Assembly (NCBI RefSeq): GCF_016907355.1
Contig: NZ_JAFBBW010000001.1
Coordinates: 2,790,001-2,854,000, forward strand
From: Agromyces aurantiacus
GTDB lineage: Bacteria; Actinomycetota; Actinomycetes; Actinomycetales; Microbacteriaceae
Direction: 5' to 3'
Length of the DNA: 64,000 nucleotides
Each line of letters starts with the position of its first letter. Positions within the stretch are counted from its first letter, which is position 1. The position numbers and the translations under genes are program-made. Positions 26,616 to 35,002 of this stretch are shown here, piece by piece. The notes below the pieces were generated by a model. The model searched no databases. It saw only the letters and a list, made by a program, of their open reading frames with translations, and had not been told where the DNA came from.

Positions 26616-28261
26616 CACGCCTCCACGATGTCGCGTCGCTCGAACGCGACGATTCCAGCACTGCACAGGATGGCGGCGACGGCCGTCATCACGATCGCCG
26701 ACCATGGGTCGATCGGGTCCACCGGCACCTGCTCGAGGTGGTGGAACGGCGAGACGTCCTGCACCCACTCCGGCCACTCGAGCAGCTCGCCGACGAGCTC
26801 GATCACGTAGGCCACGACCGCCGCCCCCGCGGCCACGGGCACCGTCGCGCGCGGCGCGACCCCGAAGACGAGCACCGCGAGCCCCGCGAACACGGCGACC
26901 GCGGGGAGCACGTTGATGAGCGCCGACGCGACGTCGGCGGTCGTCACACCCGAATCGGTCGCGAGGGCGCTCAGGGCCAGCGCGGTCGCGGCGACGGACG
27001 CGAGAACCAGGATGGCGCCCGCCATCGCCAGCACGTGCCCGCCGAGCCAGCGCCAGCGCGACAGGGGCCGGGTCAGGAGGAAGTCGGCGCGCGTCGACGC
27101 CTCCTCCGCCCGGGTCGCGCCCATGCGGAACGCCGCGTACACCGCGAGCACGAGACCGATGATCTTCGCGATCATCGCGACGAACCCGAGCGTGACCTCG
27201 TCGACCGACATCCCGAAGGCCGTCAGCAGCTCGACGAAGCCCTGGTCCTCGAGCAGGAAGTCCTCGACGATCGGGAGCATCCACCCCATCACGATGCCGA
27301 CGGCGGCGAGCCCCGCCGCCCAGGCGGCGAGCACGCCGGAGTTCGTGCGCCACGCGAACGAGGTCGCGCCGCCGAGGCCCCAGCGCCGCGTCCGCCCCGT
27401 CGTGCGCGCGCGCACGAGCCCGGCTCCCGAGTCGCGCACGCCGCGCAGCAGCACGGCGGCGCCTCCGAGCACGAGGATCGCGGCCAGCGGCACGAGCAGC
27501 ACCTCCCACCGGTCGGCGTCGAACGCCTCGATGCGGTCGAACCAGCCGGCGGGGGTGAGCCACCCGAGCCAGGCGCGGCGGTCCGCGCTGTTCGCAGCCA
27601 TCCGCAGCAGGATCCAGGCGACCATGAGCCCGCCTGCGACGGACAGCGCCAGGCGCCGCGTACCGAACACCTGCGAGCACACCGCGCCGACCGCCACGAG
27701 GGTGCCCGCGTAGGCGGCCACGGTCAGCCCGGCCAGCGCGGAGCCCTCGGGTTCGGCGCCGATCGCCGTGAACGCGATGCCGACCGCCGCGCCGACGAGC
27801 AGGCAGGCGATGAGGAGCACGCTCGCCTGCACGGCGAGCACGCTCCGCGCGCGCAGCGCGCCGACCGCCTGGACCGCGTCGGCGCGACCCGAGTCCTCGT
27901 CGCCGCGCAGCACGCGCGTCGCGACCGTGAGCGCCCACGCGGCGGAGATCAGGGTGAGGTACAGCCCGGCATCCCAGAGCGCGAACCCGCCGACCGTGTC
28001 GACCGCGCTGCCCGTGCCCGAGATGATCCGCACGCCGGGGTCCTCGGCCCAGAACAGCAGCGCCCGCCGCGATTCCGCGTCGGGGTAGGCCGTGCGGAAT
28101 GAGAGGCCCTCGAGCACGATGAGGCCGCCGAGGCCGAGCGCGATCGCGACGGCGCCGCGCACGACGAGCCGCGTCGTCAGGAGCGCGACCGCGCCCATGG
28201 GGTTCGGCGCGTGCCCGGCACGCAGGTGGCGGTGCGTCGCCGTCGCGTGCGCGGTGGTCAT
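26615..28261 (-). CDS. ABC-2-type exporter permease
   Basis: 548-residue polytopic membrane protein with about 12 hydrophobic segments arranged as two similar halves (about 25-270 and 305-548), as in multidrug/antibiotic exporters of the DrrB/YhgE or 'ABC transporter permease' type of actinobacteria. The central linker is basic (R-T-T-G-R-T-R-R). It follows the ATPase gene by 38 nt and overlaps the ClC start by one base. Substrate unknown. The ATG at 28261 has GGGGAAGGGAA upstream. Confidence 0.85.
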   Translation of the reverse strand: MTTAHATATHRHLRAGHAPNPMGAVALLTTRLVVRGAVAIALGLGGLIVLEGLSFRTAYPDAESRRALLFWAEDPGVRIISGTGSAVDTVGGFALWDAGLYLTLISAAWALTVATRVLRGDEDSGRADAVQAVGALRARSVLAVQASVLLIACLLVGAAVGIAFTAIGAEPEGSALAGLTVAAYAGTLVAVGAVCSQVFGTRRLALSVAGGLMVAWILLRMAANSADRRAWLGWLTPAGWFDRIEAFDADRWEVLLVPLAAILVLGGAAVLLRGVRDSGAGLVRARTTGRTRRWGLGGATSFAWRTNSGVLAAWAAGLAAVGIVMGWMLPIVEDFLLEDQGFVELLTAFGMSVDEVTLGFVAMIAKIIGLVLAVYAAFRMGATRAEEASTRADFLLTRPLSRWRWLGGHVLAMAGAILVLASVAATALALSALATDSGVTTADVASALINVLPAVAVFAGLAVLVFGVAPRATVPVAAGAAVVAYVIELVGELLEWPEWVQDVSPFHHLEQVPVDPIDPWSAIVMTAVAAILCSAGIVAFERRDIVEA

Positions 28262-28299
28262 GCGGTTCCCTTCCCCGGTTCCGGTCGCGGTCGTGGTCG

Positions 28300-29181
28300 T
28301 CAGTAGTACGTGAGGAAGATCTCCTCGAGCGAGGGCTCGACGGTGTGCAGCCGGATCACCCGGTGCCCGGCCAGGCGGCGGATGAGCGCGTCGGGTTCGC
28401 CCGCGACCGTGATGCGCACGCCGCCGCGGACGCCCGCCATCGGTTCGACGCCGGCGACCCCCTCGACGCCCTCGAGCGCCGGCGCCTCGCCGTCGAACAC
28501 GACCTCGAGGATGGTCGCGCCGATGCGCCGCAGCTCCTCGAGCGCGGCCACCTCGACGAGCCGCCCGGCGCGGAGGATGCCGACCCGGTCGCAGAGGTCC
28601 TGCACCTCGTCGAGGATGTGCGACGACAGGAAGATGGTCTGCCCGCGCGCCGCGGCATCCCGCGCCACGACCTGGAACTGCTCCTCCATCAGCGGATCCA
28701 GGCCTGCGGTCGGCTCGTCGAGCAGCAGGACGTCGGGGCGGCCCATGAGCGCCGCGACGAGCGCGACCTTCTGCCGGTTGCCCTTCGACATCGACCTGAT
28801 TCGCTCGGAGGGATCGACGTGGAACCGGTCGATGAGCTCGGCCCTGAAGCCGGGGTCGACCCACCCGCCGACGTTGCCGAGGAGCCTCAGCACCTCGTCA
28901 CCCGTGAGCTGCGGCCACAGCGCGACCTCGCCGGGCACGTAGCCGAGGTGCCGGTGCGAGCGCACGACGTCGCCGACCGGCACGCCCAGCACGGTCGCGC
29001 TCCCCCGCGTCGGCCGGATGAGCCCGAGCAGCAGGCGAATCGTGGTCGTCTTGCCCGAGCCGTTCGGCCCGAGGAACCCGAAGATCTCGCCCCGGCGCAC
29101 CTCGAGGTCGAGACCCTCGAGCGCCGCGACCCGCCCGTAGTGCTTGGTCAGGTCGGCCGTCGCGATCGCCGCGTCGCTCAT
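28300..29181 (-). CDS. ABC transporter ATP-binding protein (exporter)
   Basis: 293-residue ATPase of the DrrA/CcmA type. Walker A G-P-N-G-S-G-K-T-T (about 38-46), Q-loop region Y-V-P-G-E, signature region M-S-K-G-N-R-Q-K (a weakened L-S-G-G-Q, common in this subfamily), Walker B V-L-L-L-D-E-P-T-A-G-L-D, and switch His in L-S-S-H-I-L. The C-terminal about 80 residues are the accessory domain of such exporters. First gene of the operon with the permease and ClC genes. The ATG at 29181 starts the conserved A-T-A-D-L-T-K-H-Y-G; GGGAGGAGG lies upstream. Confidence 0.92.
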   Translation of the reverse strand: MSDAAIATADLTKHYGRVAALEGLDLEVRRGEIFGFLGPNGSGKTTTIRLLLGLIRPTRGSATVLGVPVGDVVRSHRHLGYVPGEVALWPQLTGDEVLRLLGNVGGWVDPGFRAELIDRFHVDPSERIRSMSKGNRQKVALVAALMGRPDVLLLDEPTAGLDPLMEEQFQVVARDAAARGQTIFLSSHILDEVQDLCDRVGILRAGRLVEVAALEELRRIGATILEVVFDGEAPALEGVEGVAGVEPMAGVRGGVRITVAGEPDALIRRLAGHRVIRLHTVEPSLEEIFLTYY

Positions 29182-29326
29182 CGGGCCTCCTCCCGCGTCC
29201 CCTGCAGTCTCGCGGTCGACCGCCCGGGCGGGCGGGGCACAAGGTCCCGGATGGCACGGGTCGGCGTGACATGACGTCCGGATGGCACGCGCAGGCGGAT
29301 GCCGCGCGCCCGACGGCGGCGGCGCG

Positions 29327-30268
29327 TCAGCCGAGGTGGCCGAGCTCGGCCTCCGCCTCCTCGATGTCGACCTCGGCGCGGTCGGCCGCGTCGGCGGCGG
29401 AGTCGTGGTCGCGACGTGCCGACCTGGCAGAGCGCTCGGCGTCGGCCAGCTCATCGCGCAGCTCGTCGAGCCGTCGCTCGAGCTCGTCGCGCTCGGTGCG
29501 GAGCTCGTCGACACGTCGAGATTCCGCCTCGAGCCGCGCGGTCGCCTCGTCGAGCGCGCGACGTGCCCGCTCGGCGTGCTCGCGCGCCGACCTGACGGCT
29601 GCCTCGGCGCGCCCGTGGGCGGCGCGACGCTCCCGCTCCTGCGTCTGCGCCTGCTCGGGCGCCGGTTCCGGCTCCGCGGCGGCCGCCTCCGTCCCGCGCC
29701 CAAGGCCCTGCTCCGCCTCGGGTCCCCCGCGCCGGGCCGTGCGCGCCGGCGGTACCGCAGACGCGTCGCCCGCGACGGCTCCGTCGAGCTCGACGTCGAA
29801 CCCCACCGCCTGCAGCGCACGCACGAGCCGCCCCGACCGCACCGCCGCTCCCGCGTCGGCCGAGACGGTCGCCGCGACGAGCGTCTGCTCGACCTCGTCG
29901 AGCACCGGGCGCGACGCGGAGCGGTCCGCGGCATCCGCCAGCGCGACCGCGGCGCGCAGGAGGTCGCGGACGACCTCGCGCCGCTCCGCCGCGAGCGCGG
30001 TCATCGCCCGGCCGTCGGCCGACGCCTGGGCCTCGGCGAGCTCGCCGCCGAGGCCCACGAGGTCGCCCAGCCGGTCGGCGTGGTCGCGCGCCAGCCGGTT
30101 CACGATCCACGCGGCGGGCGACGGACGCCGCAGCGCCGCGATCCGCCTGGCGAGCGCGGGATCCGCGGGCTTCGCCCCGGCCGCGCGCGCGTTCCGCGCC
30201 GCCGTGAACTCGTCGGGCACGAGCGCGTAGAGCGCGTCGGCCGCGTCGGTGAGCCCCTCGGTCGCCAT
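29327..30268 (-). CDS. Hypothetical coiled-coil protein
   Basis: 313 residues, no membrane segment or signal. The first half is helical with R-R-P-S-P-A-A-W-I-V-N-R-L-A (about 47-60), a motif I have seen in uncharacterised actinobacterial proteins. A Pro/Ala/Glu-rich linker (about 165-215) leads to a long predicted coiled coil (about 220-310) with heptads of Glu, Arg, Leu and Ala (E-R-R-L-D-E-L-R-D-E-L). Function unknown; a cytoskeletal or DNA-associated scaffold is possible. Located 29 nt upstream of the next gene in the opposite sense of operon order; the ATG at 30268 is the first after that gene's stop. Confidence 0.7.
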   Translation of the reverse strand: MATEGLTDAADALYALVPDEFTAARNARAAGAKPADPALARRIAALRRPSPAAWIVNRLARDHADRLGDLVGLGGELAEAQASADGRAMTALAAERREVVRDLLRAAVALADAADRSASRPVLDEVEQTLVAATVSADAGAAVRSGRLVRALQAVGFDVELDGAVAGDASAVPPARTARRGGPEAEQGLGRGTEAAAAEPEPAPEQAQTQERERRAAHGRAEAAVRSAREHAERARRALDEATARLEAESRRVDELRTERDELERRLDELRDELADAERSARSARRDHDSAADAADRAEVDIEEAEAELGHLG

Positions 30269-30297
30269 CACCCCATCATGGCGCGGCGCACCATCCG

Positions 30298-31959
30298 TCA
30301 CACCGTCTCGAGGTACTTGTGCACGACGCTCAGCGCGACGGCGCCCTGCCCGACCGCGGACGCGACTCGGCGCATGACGTCGGCGCGCACGTCGCCCGCC
30401 GCGAAGATGCCGGGCACGCTCGTCTCGAGGATGAACGGGTCGCGCTTGAGCTTCCACCCCCGAGGGCGTCGGCCGTCGTGCACGAGATCCTGCCCCGTGA
30501 GCACGAAGCCGTGGTCGTCGAGCTCGACGAGGTCGCGGACCAGGTCGGTGCCGGGGACCGCACCGATGAAGACGAACATCGCATCGGCCGGGATCGACTC
30601 CTCCTCGCCCGTCACCGTGTCGCGGACCGTCATCGACGTCAACCGGGTCTGGCCCTCGAGCGAGGTGACCTGCGCGTGCGGGCGCACCGTGATGTTGTGC
30701 GTCGCCTCGATCTGGTCGATGAGGTACTTCGACATGCTCCTCGCGAGCGAATCGCCGCGCACCAGCACGGTGACCTCGGCCGCGTACCGCGAGAGGAACA
30801 TCGCGCCCTGGCCCGCCGAGTTCGCGCCGCCGACGACGACCACGCGGCATCCGGTGTAGCTCACGGCCTCGCTCGCCGCTGCGCCGTAGTACACGGATGC
30901 ACCGCTCAGCCGCTCCTCGCCGGGGATGCCGAGCGTGCGCGCCTCGACCCCGGTCGCGAGCACGACCGCGCGCGAGCGCAGCTCGCTGCCGTCGTCGAGC
31001 GTCACGATCTTGTACGACTCCTCGAGGCGAATGCCGGTGACCGCCTGCGGGTTGAGGATCTCGGCGCCGAGGCGCTTGGCCTGCGTGACGGCCCGCCGCG
31101 CGAGGTCGGCGCCGCTGATGCCGTGGGGGAAGCCGAGGTAGTTCTCGATGCGCGAACTCGTGCCCGCCTGCCCTCCCGGGACCTCGCGCTCGATCACGGC
31201 CGTGCGCAGCCCCTCGGACGCGCCGTACACGGCTGCGGCCAGGCCCGCCGGGCCCGCGCCGATCACGATGAGGTCGTAGAAGGGCGACTGCGGGGGCGTG
31301 CGCAGCCCGATCCGCTGGGCGAGCTCGTGCAGGTCGGGGCACGCGAGCACCGTGCCGTCGGGCAGGAACACCACCGGCAGCCGAGTGCTGCCCTGGAGGG
31401 CCGCCTCGACGAGCGCCTTCGCGCCCTCGTTGCGTTCGATGTCGAGCCACTGGTACGGGATCTGGCTGCGCGCGAGGAAGTCCTTCACCGCGTGCGTCGT
31501 CGGCGACCACAGCGTGCCCGCGACGCGGATGCCCTCGTAGATCGGCGGCGTGTTCGCGTGCCAGTCGTCGAGCAGGTCGTTGAGCACCGGATAGAAGCGC
31601 TCCTCGGGTGGATCCCACGGCTTCAGCAGGTAGTAGTCGAGGTCGAGCGCGTTGATGCTCGTGATCGCGGCATCCGTGTCGGCGTACGCGGTGAGCAGCA
31701 CGCGCTTGGCGTCGGGGTAGTGCGCAACGGCCTCGGTGAGGAACTCGGTGCCCGACATGCCGGGCATGCGCTGGTCGACCACGAACAGCGCGATCGGGGT
31801 GTTGCGGCGCTCGAACTCCTCGACGGCACCGAGCGCCTCCTTGCCCGAGGCGGCCCGCACGATGCGGTAGTCCTCGCCGTACCTGGACTGCAGGTCGCGC
31901 GCGACCGCGTTGAGCACCTGCGGCTCGTCGTCGACGGTCATGATCACGGGCTTGGCCAT
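30298..31959 (-). CDS. Response-regulator / thioredoxin-reductase-like fusion
   Basis: 553-residue protein with three parts. Residues 1-130 are a receiver domain with the acidic pocket, phosphorylatable Asp62 (V-V-D-Q-R-M-P-G-M-S-G) and Lys113 (L-L-K-P-W). Residues about 145-222 look like a thioredoxin/glutaredoxin-fold domain without the C-X-X-C (S-P-T-T at that place). Residues 228-553 are a thioredoxin-reductase-like FAD/NAD(P)H enzyme: G-A-G-P-A-G (234-239), V-V-V-G-G-A-N-S-A-G (375-384), A-A-G-D-V-R near the end. The redox C-X-X-C of thioredoxin reductase is replaced by A-A-A-S (360-363), so electrons cannot pass through a disulfide. It follows the histidine kinase gene by 3 nt, which is probably its phosphodonor. 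Confidence 0.9.
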   Translation of the reverse strand: MAKPVIMTVDDEPQVLNAVARDLQSRYGEDYRIVRAASGKEALGAVEEFERRNTPIALFVVDQRMPGMSGTEFLTEAVAHYPDAKRVLLTAYADTDAAITSINALDLDYYLLKPWDPPEERFYPVLNDLLDDWHANTPPIYEGIRVAGTLWSPTTHAVKDFLARSQIPYQWLDIERNEGAKALVEAALQGSTRLPVVFLPDGTVLACPDLHELAQRIGLRTPPQSPFYDLIVIGAGPAGLAAAVYGASEGLRTAVIEREVPGGQAGTSSRIENYLGFPHGISGADLARRAVTQAKRLGAEILNPQAVTGIRLEESYKIVTLDDGSELRSRAVVLATGVEARTLGIPGEERLSGASVYYGAAASEAVSYTGCRVVVVGGANSAGQGAMFLSRYAAEVTVLVRGDSLARSMSKYLIDQIEATHNITVRPHAQVTSLEGQTRLTSMTVRDTVTGEEESIPADAMFVFIGAVPGTDLVRDLVELDDHGFVLTGQDLVHDGRRPRGWKLKRDPFILETSVPGIFAAGDVRADVMRRVASAVGQGAVALSVVHKYLETV

Positions 31960-31962
31960 CGA

Positions 31963-33936
31963 TCACACCTCCTGGGGCTGCGGGGGTCTGGCTCCGGCCT
32001 CGTCGGCGGTGCCGGCCGCGTCGGTGGTGCCGGCCGCGTCGGCGGTGCCGGCCGCGTCGGCGGTGCCGGCCGCGTCGGGCGCGCGGTGGATCGGCACGCG
32101 CACCGTGAACCGGGTGCGTCCGGGGCGGGAGTCGAGGTCGAACGTCCCGCCGTGCTTCTTCACGACGATGTTCCGCGAGATCGCCAACCCGAGCCCCGTG
32201 CCCTCGCCGGGCGCCTTCGTCGTGAAGAACGGGTCGAAGACCTTCGAGCGGATGTCGTCGGGGACGCCGGGACCGTCGTCCTCGAACTGGACCTCGACCC
32301 ACTCGCCGTCGCGGCGCGCGCGGACCGTCAGCGTGCCCTCGCCGCCCATCGCGTCGATCGCGTTGTCGATCAGGTTCGTCCACACCTGGTTCAACTCGCT
32401 CGCGTACGCCTGGATGGGCGGGAGGTCGGGATCGTACTCGCGCCGCACGGTCACGCCGCGCTTGAGCTTGTTCTGGAGGATCACGAGCGTGTTGTCGAGG
32501 CCCGACCGCAGGTCGACGTCCTGCACGGGCGCCTGGTCCATGTACGTGTACATCTTGAGCGCCCGCACGAGCTCGACGATCCGGGTGGTGCCGACGACGA
32601 TCTCGGAGAGCAGGGCGTAGATCTCCGACTTCAGCGCCAGCCACCGCGCGACGACCGGCAGCGCGTCACGCCCGAACCACCCCATGTACTCCTCGAGGTC
32701 GGCGACGCCCACCCCGAGGCTCACGAGCGACGCCGCGAGCTCCATGCTCGACGGCACCCCGTGCGCCTCCAGCCAGTCCTCGAGCTCGGCCTCGCGGTCA
32801 CTGCGCTCGATGGGCCCGAGCTGCACGGGATCGTCGGCCCGGTCGGCGGCGAGCCGGTCGAGCTGTCGAAGGCGGTCGAGCGCCCGGCCGTACAGGCCGA
32901 GCGAGCCGAGCTCGATCTGCGCGTCCTGCAGCCGTTCGAAGACGTCGATGGCCTGCGACGCACCCCGTTGCGCTGCCGCCGCCGGATTGTTCATCTCATG
33001 TGCCATGCCCGCGGAGAGGCGGCCCAGCGAGGCGAGCTTCTCCTGCAGGACCAGCTGGTCCTGCATGGTGCCGATGCGGTGCAGCGTCTCCTCGAGCTCG
33101 GCGTTCCGTCCGCGGAACTCCGCTTCCCTCGCCCGGAAGTCCTCCTCGCTGCGGCGCAGCGCCTCCTCGACCGCGCGGCGCTCGCCGAGGTCGCGGATGA
33201 TGCCCGTGTAGTAGCGGTCGCCGCGGACCGTCCACGTCGAGAGCGACAGCTCGACGGGGATCTCCCGGCCCGCCTTCGTGAGTGCGGCCAACTCCACCGT
33301 GCGGCCGATCACGTGGGCCTCGCCGGTCTCGTTGAAGCGGGCCATGCCCGCGCGGTGCTGCTCGCGGTACCGCTCGGGGATGATCAGCTCCAGCTGGCGG
33401 CCGACCGCCTCCGACTCGGCGTGACCCAGGATTCGCGTCGCGGCGGAGTTCCACGACACGATCCGGCCCGCGCGGTCCACGGAGACGATCGCGTCGATCG
33501 CCGACTCGGTCACCGACCGCAACCGCTCCTCGGTCGCCTCGGCCTCCCGCAACGCGGTCCGGGCCCGCAGCACCGCCACCTGGCGGTCGACCGTCGCGAG
33601 CACCTCCGCGCGATCGAACGGCCTCGCGAGCACGTCGACTCCGAGACGGATGGCTCGGGTGCCCCGCTCGGCGTCGCCCTCTCCGACGACGTAGACCACC
33701 CGCAGATCGCGCCCGTGACCTTCGCGAGGCAGCTTCTCGGCGAGATCGAACGGGTCGACGCCCGTGATCGCCGTGTCGACGAGGAGCAGGTCGGGCGCGC
33801 CGTCGAGCGCCGAACGTGCCAGTTCATCACCGTGGACGGCCTCGACGTCGTAGCGCCCGCCGTCGAGGATGCGGCGCAACTCGGCCACCGTTGCGGCGTC
33901 GTCGGAGACGACGACGATCATCGCGCGCTCGGCCAT
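31963..33936 (-). CDS. Hybrid sensor histidine kinase (REC-PAS-HisKA-HATPase)
   Basis: 657-residue soluble kinase. Residues 1-125 form a degenerate receiver domain (Asp54 kept, conserved Lys replaced by Arg105 in A-R-P-F). A PAS domain follows (about 138-255: S-A-I-D-A-I-V-S-V-D, S-W-N-S-A-A, G-R-E-I-P-V-E), then a coiled coil, and the H-box with His313 (M-A-H-E-M-N-N-P-A). The ATPase domain has the N box D-N-A-I-D-A-M, D-D-G-P-G-V and G-T-G-L-G-L-A-I. No membrane segment: it senses a cytoplasmic cue. The C-terminal tail carries hexapeptide repeats. The ATG at 33936 has GAGGAGGGA upstream. Partner is the response-regulator/reductase downstream. Confidence 0.92.
   Translation of the reverse strand: MAERAMIVVVSDDAATVAELRRILDGGRYDVEAVHGDELARSALDGAPDLLLVDTAITGVDPFDLAEKLPREGHGRDLRVVYVVGEGDAERGTRAIRLGVDVLARPFDRAEVLATVDRQVAVLRARTALREAEATEERLRSVTESAIDAIVSVDRAGRIVSWNSAATRILGHAESEAVGRQLELIIPERYREQHRAGMARFNETGEAHVIGRTVELAALTKAGREIPVELSLSTWTVRGDRYYTGIIRDLGERRAVEEALRRSEEDFRAREAEFRGRNAELEETLHRIGTMQDQLVLQEKLASLGRLSAGMAHEMNNPAAAAQRGASQAIDVFERLQDAQIELGSLGLYGRALDRLRQLDRLAADRADDPVQLGPIERSDREAELEDWLEAHGVPSSMELAASLVSLGVGVADLEEYMGWFGRDALPVVARWLALKSEIYALLSEIVVGTTRIVELVRALKMYTYMDQAPVQDVDLRSGLDNTLVILQNKLKRGVTVRREYDPDLPPIQAYASELNQVWTNLIDNAIDAMGGEGTLTVRARRDGEWVEVQFEDDGPGVPDDIRSKVFDPFFTTKAPGEGTGLGLAISRNIVVKKHGGTFDLDSRPGRTRFTVRVPIHRAPDAAGTADAAGTADAAGTTDAAGTADEAGARPPQPQEV
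31990..32076 (-). repeat. 18-bp tandem repeat in histidine kinase C-terminus
   Basis: Four full copies of an 18-bp unit coding D-A-A-G-T-A (third copy has T instead of A at the end), plus a 15-bp partial copy (D-E-A-G-A). The array is in frame and lengthens a disordered tail; copy number is likely to vary between strains. Confidence 0.85.
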
Positions 33937-34153
33937 GCGAGTCCCTCCTCGTCGCTCCGTCGCGATCCAGTCGGCCCTCAAGGGTCAGGGTAGACCCGCG
34001 GGTCGTCGTGGAGCCATATCCGCGCGCACGATGCGGCGGCGCTCGCCGCGCCGTGGCGCCGCTGCCCGGTTCGATGCGATCCGTCCGATACATTCGGCCT
34101 CGAGCACGTGTTCGCGTGCACACCCCGGGGGACGACGAGGAACGGGAGGACGG

Positions 34154-34822
34154 ATGACACCATCCGGATCGGCGGAGCCCGGGATCGCGCCAGGCGCGGC
34201 CCCCGCCGCAGAGGACCTCGACGCGCTGCTGAAACGGATCGTCGCGGACGAGCTCGAGACCTTGCGACTCGCGTTCGACGCGGGCGCCGAGTTCGCCGTC
34301 ACGCGCGCGGGGCGTCGCGACGAGACCCTGCACCGACTCGAGTGCCCGGCACTGGAACCGCACCTGGACCGCCGTGCCCGCTGGACCGAGGAGCATCGAG
34401 AGCGGCTCGCGGCCGACCACTCCTATCGGATCCCCCTGCCCACGCTCATCACGCGCGAGCACGCGCGCACCATCGCGGAGGTGCGCGGCTGCCGCACCTG
34501 CTGGCCGAACATCACCGGGAGCGCACCGCGACCGCTCAAGCGCCTGACCGCGCGCGGCCTCCGCGCGCACCACGTCGGCCGCGTGCTCTCGACGGAGTCG
34601 GGCGAGTCGCTGGGCTCCATCGTGCGGACCTCCGCGCACACGGGCGCCGACCTGTTCGGCGTGGAGCACGACGAGATCGAGGTGGTGACGTCGGCGCGCA
34701 CCATCCGCTACGCCCCGTCGGAGCACGTGTACCTCTGGGACCTGCCGAGCGACGCCGAGGCGATCGAGCGGAAGATGCGGCTGTTCACCCGACTCGGCAC
34801 GGGGATCTCCCCCGCCGGTTGA
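34154..34822 (+). CDS. Uncharacterised 222-residue protein with C-X-X-C
   Basis: I do not recognise a family. The protein is soluble and mainly hydrophilic. It has a helical acidic N-terminal part (about 15-50), a region with H-R-L-E-C-P-A-L-E (about 60-68), a C-R-T-C-W-P-N-I-T-G motif (about 115-124) that could bind zinc or be redox active, and a basic central stretch (R-P-L-K-R-L-T-A-R-G-L-R-A-H-H-V-G-R). The C-terminal half has strand-like segments (Y-A-P-S-E-H-V-Y-L-W-D-L). ATG 34154 is preceded by GGGAGGA. Divergent from the histidine kinase gene (217-nt gap) and followed by tRNA-Leu. Confidence 0.6.
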   Translation: MTPSGSAEPGIAPGAAPAAEDLDALLKRIVADELETLRLAFDAGAEFAVTRAGRRDETLHRLECPALEPHLDRRARWTEEHRERLAADHSYRIPLPTLITREHARTIAEVRGCRTCWPNITGSAPRPLKRLTARGLRAHHVGRVLSTESGESLGSIVRTSAHTGADLFGVEHDEIEVVTSARTIRYAPSEHVYLWDLPSDAEAIERKMRLFTRLGTGISPAG

Positions 34823-34837
34823 CCCGATCTCGCGGCC

Positions 34838-34843
34838 TAGACT
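34838..34843 (+). promoter_or_regulatory. -10 box for tRNA-Leu
   Basis: TAGACT, 12 nt before the tRNA 5' end. A TTGACC at 34819 is 13 nt upstream, which is too close for a standard -35 spacing, so the -35 is uncertain. Confidence 0.4.
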
Positions 34844-34855
34844 GAACGGGCACTC

Positions 34856-34937
34856 GCGGGAGTGGTGAAATCGGCAGACACGCAGGATTTAGGTTCCTGT
34901 GCCTTCGGGCGTGTGGGTTCAAGTCCCACCTTCCGCA
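34856..34937 (+). tRNA. tRNA-Leu (anticodon UAG)
   Basis: 82 nt from G34856 to the discriminator A34937; CCA is not encoded. Acceptor arms GCGGGAG and CTTCCGC pair with one G-U. The anticodon stem CAGGA/TCCTG encloses the loop TTTAGGT, giving anticodon TAG, read as UAG for CUA codons. The T-arm is GTGGGTTCAAGTCCCAC, and the long variable arm (type II tRNA) fits leucine. Confidence 0.96.
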
Positions 34938-35002
34938 CTCGACCGGGCGACCGGTCGTGCCGATCGGCGGCCGGCCCGGAACGGGATCGGCGGAGGTGGC
35001 GG

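Noticed and set aside
34856..34937. Attachment site at tRNA-Leu
   Set aside because: No integrase gene and no second copy of the tRNA 3' end were found in the window; kept only as a low-interest idea about island origin.
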